In this document: piece after piece, positions 6,325-9,725 of the stretch
Layout: each line of letters opens with the position of its first letter
Position numbering within the stretch: the first letter of the stretch is position 1
DNA from: JAGOEF01 sp964511665
GTDB lineage: Bacteria > Bacteroidota > Bacteroidia > Bacteroidales > ML635J-15
Assembly (NCBI GenBank): GCA_964511665.1
Contig: CAZEHA010000081.1
Location: 1 to 9,725 of the forward strand
Direction: 5' to 3'
DNA length: 9,725 bases
Translations under genes and position numbers: made by a program
The notes under the pieces: generated by a model
Told to the model about the DNA's origin: nothing
Seen by the model: the letters and a program-made list of their open reading frames with translations, nothing else
The model's database searches: none

Positions 6325-7526
6325 TGGCAGTGCTTTGTATAGAACTCTGTTTGCATTTGTGCAATGATGTCGCGGTTGTAGTTTTCGTTCACAAACTTAT
6401 GCGCATTTTCGCTGATAGTCTCGAACAGTGTAGCATCGTTCAATACTTTTTCAATTTCTTTTGCAAACGAAAACTCATTATCGGCAATCAGGATGTTCTC
6501 GCGGTGTGTTGATGGAATACCTTCGGTACCAACCGGAGTGGTTGCTATTACTTTTCCGTATGCCATTCCCTCGATAATTTTAATACGCATGCCCGACCCC
6601 GAAAGCAATGGTACAACCATCACTGCGTGTGCATTCATGAAATCGGCTGATGAAGCTACTTCGCCATGATAAACAATTCCTTCTTTTTCGAATTTTTTTT
6701 CGAGCCATTTGGGCGCATTTCTGCCCGCAATATTAAAATAAATATCAGGTTTGTTTTCTCTAATTATCGGTAAACACTGGTTTATGAACCACAACAGACC
6801 TTCCTGATTGGGTAGCCAATCAAGTGCCCCCAAATGAAACAGAGATGCTCTCTTTAGTTGTCTTTTATCGATATTGATTTTGGAAGTGTCGAAGCCTGCT
6901 GCAATAACTTTAATCGGCCGGTTGTTACCAAGTTTGTTATATACTTCTGCATCTCTGTTGGTAACCGGAACCAAGAGATCGTAGTTGTTTATTACACGTT
7001 TTTTTAAATACAGTATCCTACGCACCATGTGTTTTATGTACCATTTCTTCAGTATGTTACCTTCCGATTCCGATGTGCGGTTCCATATTTCGTGCTCAAT
7101 ATTGTGTGCCCTCAGCGAAATCAAAGCATTACTGTGCTTGCGTATGGTTTCGATGTAGGTGGCCATATATAAACCTTCTAGTTGCACCACATCGAAACTT
7201 TCTTGCCGGAGAATTTCTATAAGGCGAGTTTCAAATTTCTTGTGATAGAATCTGCTGGCGATGTAAGGCAATTTCGAAGTAAAAAGATTTTTAAGCAATC
7301 CGGCGATGTTAAGATTTGTGTTAATAAACACATACTGCAAATGCAGTTTATTTCTAACCTCATCGGGAATTTCCGATTCTTTCACAAAGTGCTTGGGAGT
7401 GTTTATGGCAAGCACATGAATCTCGTTTCCTACATTTGCCAGCGAGTCAACAACATTGTAGATGCCAATGGTGCCTCCATCTTTGGGAGGGTAAGGCATT
7501 TTGTTCGAGAGACTCAAAATCTTCAT
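6321..7526 (-). CDS. Glycosyltransferase, GT4-type (GT-B fold)
   Basis: Soluble or membrane-associated GT-B enzyme of 401 aa, predicted to use a nucleotide sugar to extend a surface glycan. The N-terminal acceptor domain starts KILSLSNKMPYPPKDGG (2-18), with the family-type glycine-rich loop, and contains SLRAHNIEHEIWNR (137-150). The C-terminal donor domain (from about 205) has IAAGFDTSK (208-216), FHLGALDWLPNQEGL (230-244), NIAGRNAP (265-272), VYHGEV (285-290), and PLLSGSGMRIKIIEGMAYGK (306-325) with Glu319 as the likely donor-binding acid. VIATTPVGTEGI follows (326-337). In the usual EX7E motif the first Glu position is Ser311, a form common in the subgroup with GSGMRIKxxE. No signal peptide or membrane helix. 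It starts 40 nt after the permease stop and its stop overlaps the next ATG. Linkage specificity is unknown. Confidence 0.9.
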   Translation of the reverse strand: MKILSLSNKMPYPPKDGGTIGIYNVVDSLANVGNEIHVLAINTPKHFVKESEIPDEVRNKLHLQYVFINTNLNIAGLLKNLFTSKLPYIASRFYHKKFETRLIEILRQESFDVVQLEGLYMATYIETIRKHSNALISLRAHNIEHEIWNRTSESEGNILKKWYIKHMVRRILYLKKRVINNYDLLVPVTNRDAEVYNKLGNNRPIKVIAAGFDTSKINIDKRQLKRASLFHLGALDWLPNQEGLLWFINQCLPIIRENKPDIYFNIAGRNAPKWLEKKFEKEGIVYHGEVASSADFMNAHAVMVVPLLSGSGMRIKIIEGMAYGKVIATTPVGTEGIPSTHRENILIADNEFSFAKEIEKVLNDATLFETISENAHKFVNENYNRDIIAQMQTEFYTKHCQ

Positions 7527-7566
7527 ACGTGAAAACCACTTAAATAAAGTTGCGAAATTAATAAAA

Positions 7567-9120
7567 TTAAGATTGCGACGAAGCTTTTTTGGGTTTTCGT
7601 TTAAATTTGAATCTCTTAGCCCAAAGCGAATGCTGTTCCTGACTAATTAGCAACGAGTCGTTCATAGCTTTCACGGTAAGAAAAAGCCCCAATGGAAACA
7701 TTATCAATACTGACGACCACATTCCCCAGAACGACGGAATAGCCAATTCGCGCGCCATTTTCTCGAAGGTTATCGATACCACATAATAAAGTAGAAATAC
7801 CAATACCGAAACTACCACCGGTGTGCCAAAACCGCCCTTGCGAATAATAGCTCCCAGCGGAGCGCCCACAAAGAACAGAATAATGCAGGCAAAGGCAATG
7901 GTAAATTTACGATGCCATTCAATGCTGTGCCTTGTAATCCATTTCAACGACATTTCTACCTCGTCGCCGGTCATGTCAACATAGGTTTTTGCCGAACGGC
8001 TGTAGTTGAGTGCAAAGTCGATAACCTTGTTTTTTTGAGTATGCGACAGTGTGTTAAACAAACTGTCGATATCGATAGTGCCAATTTTTTCTTCCGAAGG
8101 TATAATTCCAAATTTCGCTCTTTGGTCTTTGGTAATACTATCGAGATGTCGTATTGTACCGGCACGGCGAAGGTCAATTTCGGAATTAGGTGGCGCAGGG
8201 TATGGATTAATTCTACCTTTGAACATGCTGTACAATAGTAAGTTGTGAGCAATGTTGGTTCTGCGTTTAAAAAGTGTGTATTTCAATGAATCGCCGGCAG
8301 TGCGTAATTGCTTTATATTCAGCATTTCGAATCCGTTTTTAAACAAGTCTTCGTTATTACGGTCGAGACCCAGACCTTCGAGTTGTAAATACATAATTTG
8401 TTGCGCAAACGAAGTGCGCTGGTGTGGGTACGTGTTTTGTGTTGCATTTTTCTCAAGCCCTTTAGTCATTTCTTCGTACCTGATGCCGTTATTCAGGTTA
8501 ATAATCATATGACTTTTGTTTTCGGTTACTTTAAGTGATCCCGATTCCGCCACGATTACGTTTTTGTTCCCATTTCTGGCACGGTGATCGTAAATTAATA
8601 TTTGTTTTAGCGTCTGATCTTTATCTTTCCCTTCTACACGAATGCTAAAACCATCTACTGCTTCGGTAAATATGCCATTCTGAATGTTGATTTCGGGTCG
8701 TTGCTGAGAAATGCTGAACAGCAGCGAACGCATTTTTAGGTTGGTATAGGGCAGTATATTATTCGTGAAAAAGAAGGCGCCAATGGCAATGATTGCAGTA
8801 AGAAATATTAAAGGATACATTATCCTAACCAGAGATATTCCCCCCGATTTCATGGCAAACAGTTCGTATTGTTCGCCCAGATTTCCGAAAGTCATCAGCG
8901 AGGCCAGCAGAATAGACAGAGGCAGCGCCAAAGGTATTAGTGTAAGAGAGGCGTAAAAGAGCAGTTCGAGTATTACTCCGGTTTCGAGGCCTTTTCCCAC
9001 AAGCTCGTCGATGTATTTCCATAGAAATTGCATCAGCAGCAGAAAAACCGAAATCAGAAATGTGAGAATAAGAGGTCCCACAAATTTCGATAACATATAA
9101 AAGTGCAGTCGTTTAAACAT
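7567..9120 (-). CDS. LptF/LptG-family LPS export permease (YjgP/YjgQ)
   Basis: Inner membrane permease of the Lpt ABC system that extracts LPS from the inner membrane and passes it to the periplasmic bridge. The 517 residues show three N-terminal helices (about 12-33, 51-76, 99-120) and three C-terminal ones (about 405-426, 432-452, 464-486). A large periplasmic segment (about 121-400) lies between them. The cytoplasmic loop NLGEQYELFAMKSGGIS (80-96) holds Glu86, matching the conserved glutamate that contacts the LptB ATPase. HRKF (403-406), GAPLGAIIRKGGFG (419-432) and LLYYVV (443-448) are further family marks. Proteobacterial LptF/LptG are about 355-365 aa; the extra 150 or so residues fall in the periplasmic part, as is usual in Bacteroidota. 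I cannot assign LptF versus LptG. It is first in the operon, with a -7 box upstream of the ATG at 9120. Confidence 0.92.
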   Translation of the reverse strand: MFKRLHFYMLSKFVGPLILTFLISVFLLLMQFLWKYIDELVGKGLETGVILELLFYASLTLIPLALPLSILLASLMTFGNLGEQYELFAMKSGGISLVRIMYPLIFLTAIIAIGAFFFTNNILPYTNLKMRSLLFSISQQRPEINIQNGIFTEAVDGFSIRVEGKDKDQTLKQILIYDHRARNGNKNVIVAESGSLKVTENKSHMIINLNNGIRYEEMTKGLEKNATQNTYPHQRTSFAQQIMYLQLEGLGLDRNNEDLFKNGFEMLNIKQLRTAGDSLKYTLFKRRTNIAHNLLLYSMFKGRINPYPAPPNSEIDLRRAGTIRHLDSITKDQRAKFGIIPSEEKIGTIDIDSLFNTLSHTQKNKVIDFALNYSRSAKTYVDMTGDEVEMSLKWITRHSIEWHRKFTIAFACIILFFVGAPLGAIIRKGGFGTPVVVSVLVFLLYYVVSITFEKMARELAIPSFWGMWSSVLIMFPLGLFLTVKAMNDSLLISQEQHSLWAKRFKFKRKPKKASSQS

Positions 9121-9157
9121 GTAGCAACATCCAGGTTTCTATTATCGAATACATGCG

Positions 9158-9165
9158 CAAATGTA
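9158..9165 (-). promoter_or_regulatory. -7 promoter element for the lptF-fmt operon
   Basis: The minus strand reads TACATTTG, a full match to TAnnTTTG, in the 65-bp gap between the START-like gene stop and the permease ATG. The inferred start near 9152 gives a leader of about 32 nt. No convincing -33 TTG is present, and read-through from the START-like gene is also possible. Confidence 0.45.
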
Positions 9166-9185
9166 ATGAATATTGCCGAAAGTAA

Positions 9186-9566
9186 TCAGGTGCCCAGAAT
9201 TCTCTTTAAATCGTTGATTTGCGATTCCCAAAGACTGATGAAACCATTTTTTTCAGTTTCAGTTACAAAATCTGTAATTATGAGTGTGGTATCACCTGAT
9301 AGCTCCTCACTGGTAATTTTGAATTCAAAATATTGGTCATCAGGCATATCTTTCCATCGAAATCGAACATATTTCAAATATTTTTGCGAGACTAATTCAG
9401 CCGGGTGCGACTGATTGTCCCAAACAAAGTCGAATTCATTGTTGTTAACAAGTACGTCATCGGCAAACCATTCGGCGAGACCGCCCGCGGTGCTGAGCCT
9501 GTCGTAGAGTATTTTGATGGAACTTCTGATAGGGTATTCCATCTCGATCTTGATTTTTTCTTCCAT
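9186..9566 (-). CDS. START-like (SRPBCC-fold) small protein
   Basis: 126-aa cytoplasmic protein of the Bacteroidota START-like/AHSA1-related group, which has a helix-grip fold that usually forms a hydrophobic ligand pocket. Its ligand and role are not known. Visible features are EYPIRSSIKILYDRLST (10-26), GGLAEWFADDV (28-38), the FVWDNQSHPAEL beta-hairpin region (47-58), a central FRWKDMPDD (69-77) and a C-terminal amphipathic helix (about 110-125). The ATG at 9566 is preferred because MEEKIKIEMEYP gives the usual compact start. An in-frame GTG at 9587 would add seven residues and overlaps the likely promoter. It is immediately upstream of, and co-oriented with, the LptF/G gene, an adjacency I recall from other Bacteroidales, so it may be co-transcribed. 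No signal peptide. Confidence 0.82.
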   Translation of the reverse strand: MEEKIKIEMEYPIRSSIKILYDRLSTAGGLAEWFADDVLVNNNEFDFVWDNQSHPAELVSQKYLKYVRFRWKDMPDDQYFEFKITSEELSGDTTLIITDFVTETEKNGFISLWESQINDLKRILGT

Positions 9567-9586
9567 AATTGTTGTATTCAGTAACA

Positions 9587-9594
9587 CAAATATG
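9587..9594 (-). promoter_or_regulatory. Possible -7 element for START-like gene
   Basis: The minus strand reads CATATTTG, seven of eight matches to TAnnTTTG (first base differs). The inferred start near 9581 leaves a 15-nt leader before the ATG at 9566, similar to the other leaders here. No -33 element is evident. Confidence 0.3.
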
Positions 9595-9634
9595 CCTTTT
9601 GCAATATAGATAAATAAAAAACGATATCAAACTA

Positions 9635-9663
9635 TTGTAGATTTATTTTTTTATTTAATTTTG
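9635..9663 (+). promoter_or_regulatory. Promoter of the tRNA gene (-33 TTG, -7 TAATTTTG)
   Basis: TTG at 9635-9637, an 18-bp spacer and TAATTTTG at 9656-9663 fit the Bacteroidota consensus TTG-N17-23-TAnnTTTG. The expected transcript start near 9669 is about 7 nt before the mature tRNA 5' end. This is the only promoter in the window with both elements well placed, as expected for a strong stable-RNA gene. Confidence 0.65.
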
Positions 9664-9675
9664 CAGTCCTGTAAT

Positions 9676-9725
9676 GGCGAGGTAGCTCAGCTGGTTAGAG
9701 CGCATGATTCATAATCATGAGGTCG
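9676..9725 (+). tRNA. tRNA with anticodon CAT, probably elongator tRNA-Met (3' part beyond window)
   Basis: The first 50 bases of a tRNA are present. They comprise the acceptor 5' strand GGCGAGG (9676-9682), TA, D stem GCTC/GAGC (9685-9688 and 9698-9701), and anticodon stem CATGA/TCATG (9703-9707 and 9715-9719). The loop is TTCATAA, with anticodon CAT at 9710-9712. The variable region AGGTC follows and the window ends at the first T-stem base. The D-loop has the usual GG. The first acceptor base is a G and the sequence resembles Bacteroidota elongator tRNA-Met rather than initiator tRNA. A tRNA-Ile with lysidine-modified CAT is the alternative, less likely by acceptor stem. The T arm and acceptor 3' strand would settle it. 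Confidence 0.9.

Larger units (their letters stand above)
2973..9120 (-). other. Likely five-gene operon: lptF/G, GT4, GT2, ribBA, fmt
   Basis: Five consecutive leftward genes with junctions of +40 nt, a 4-nt ATGA overlap, a 32-nt overlap and +12 nt. A consensus -7 box lies before the first gene (9158-9165) and a candidate terminator after the last (2881-2907). Close packing indicates co-transcription and translational coupling of the last four genes. No FMN riboswitch-like leader fits within the run, so riboflavin control of ribBA at its own 5' end is unlikely. Confidence 0.7.

Noticed and set aside
7553..7560. Internal promoter before the GT4 gene (minus-strand TAATTTCG)
   Set aside because: One mismatch falls in the most conserved TTTG part, there is no -33, and the short 40-nt gap fits operon read-through.
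1..9725. CRISPR arrays, insertion sequences, phage genes, or toxin-antitoxin modules
   Set aside because: No direct repeats with spacers, transposase or integrase motifs, or small paired genes were seen on either strand; the tRNA at the right edge is too incomplete to judge an attachment site.

Overview
The window looks like an ordinary chromosomal stretch from a member of the Bacteroidota, most like Bacteroidales/Marinilabiliales or a relative. I base this on the gene families: a DUF4294 protein, a START-like small protein, the long LptF/LptG permease, fused RibBA, and a GldF-type N-terminus. It also fits the repeated -7 promoter element TAnnTTTG upstream of genes and the lack of clear Shine-Dalgarno sequences. 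No phage, insertion sequence, CRISPR array or plasmid gene is visible. I found no new biological system here. The interest lies in start sites, promoter geometry, gene overlaps and gene order.

Left part (1-2900). The first 73 bases are the 5' end of a leftward gene, probably the ABC-2 permease GldF, which runs out of the window. Divergent from it is a rightward PagL-like lipid A deacylase/acyloxyacyl hydrolase outer membrane protein (177-1253). A leftward secreted DUF4294 protein (1355-1957) converges on it. That gene is divergent from a rightward EamA/DMT-family transporter (about 2006-2899). Two opposed -7 boxes only 6 bp apart separate them.

Central and right part (2973-9120). Five leftward genes form a tightly packed likely operon, in transcription order: LptF/LptG-family LPS export permease, GT4-type glycosyltransferase, membrane GT2 glycosyltransferase, ribBA, and fmt. 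Junctions are +40 nt, a 4-nt ATGA overlap, a 32-nt overlap and +12 nt. The run mixes envelope glycan/LPS functions with riboflavin synthesis and initiator-tRNA formylation. A candidate intrinsic terminator for it overlaps the 3' end of the convergent EamA gene.

Right edge. Upstream of the permease is a leftward START-like/SRPBCC-fold small protein (9186-9566). A rightward tRNA with anticodon CAT, probably elongator tRNA-Met, is cut off by the window end. It has the best promoter in the window, with both -33 and -7 elements.

Taken together, several genes concern the outer envelope (PagL-like, LptF/G, two glycosyltransferases, possibly GldF). The rest are housekeeping. No intergenic stretch exceeds 300 bases.
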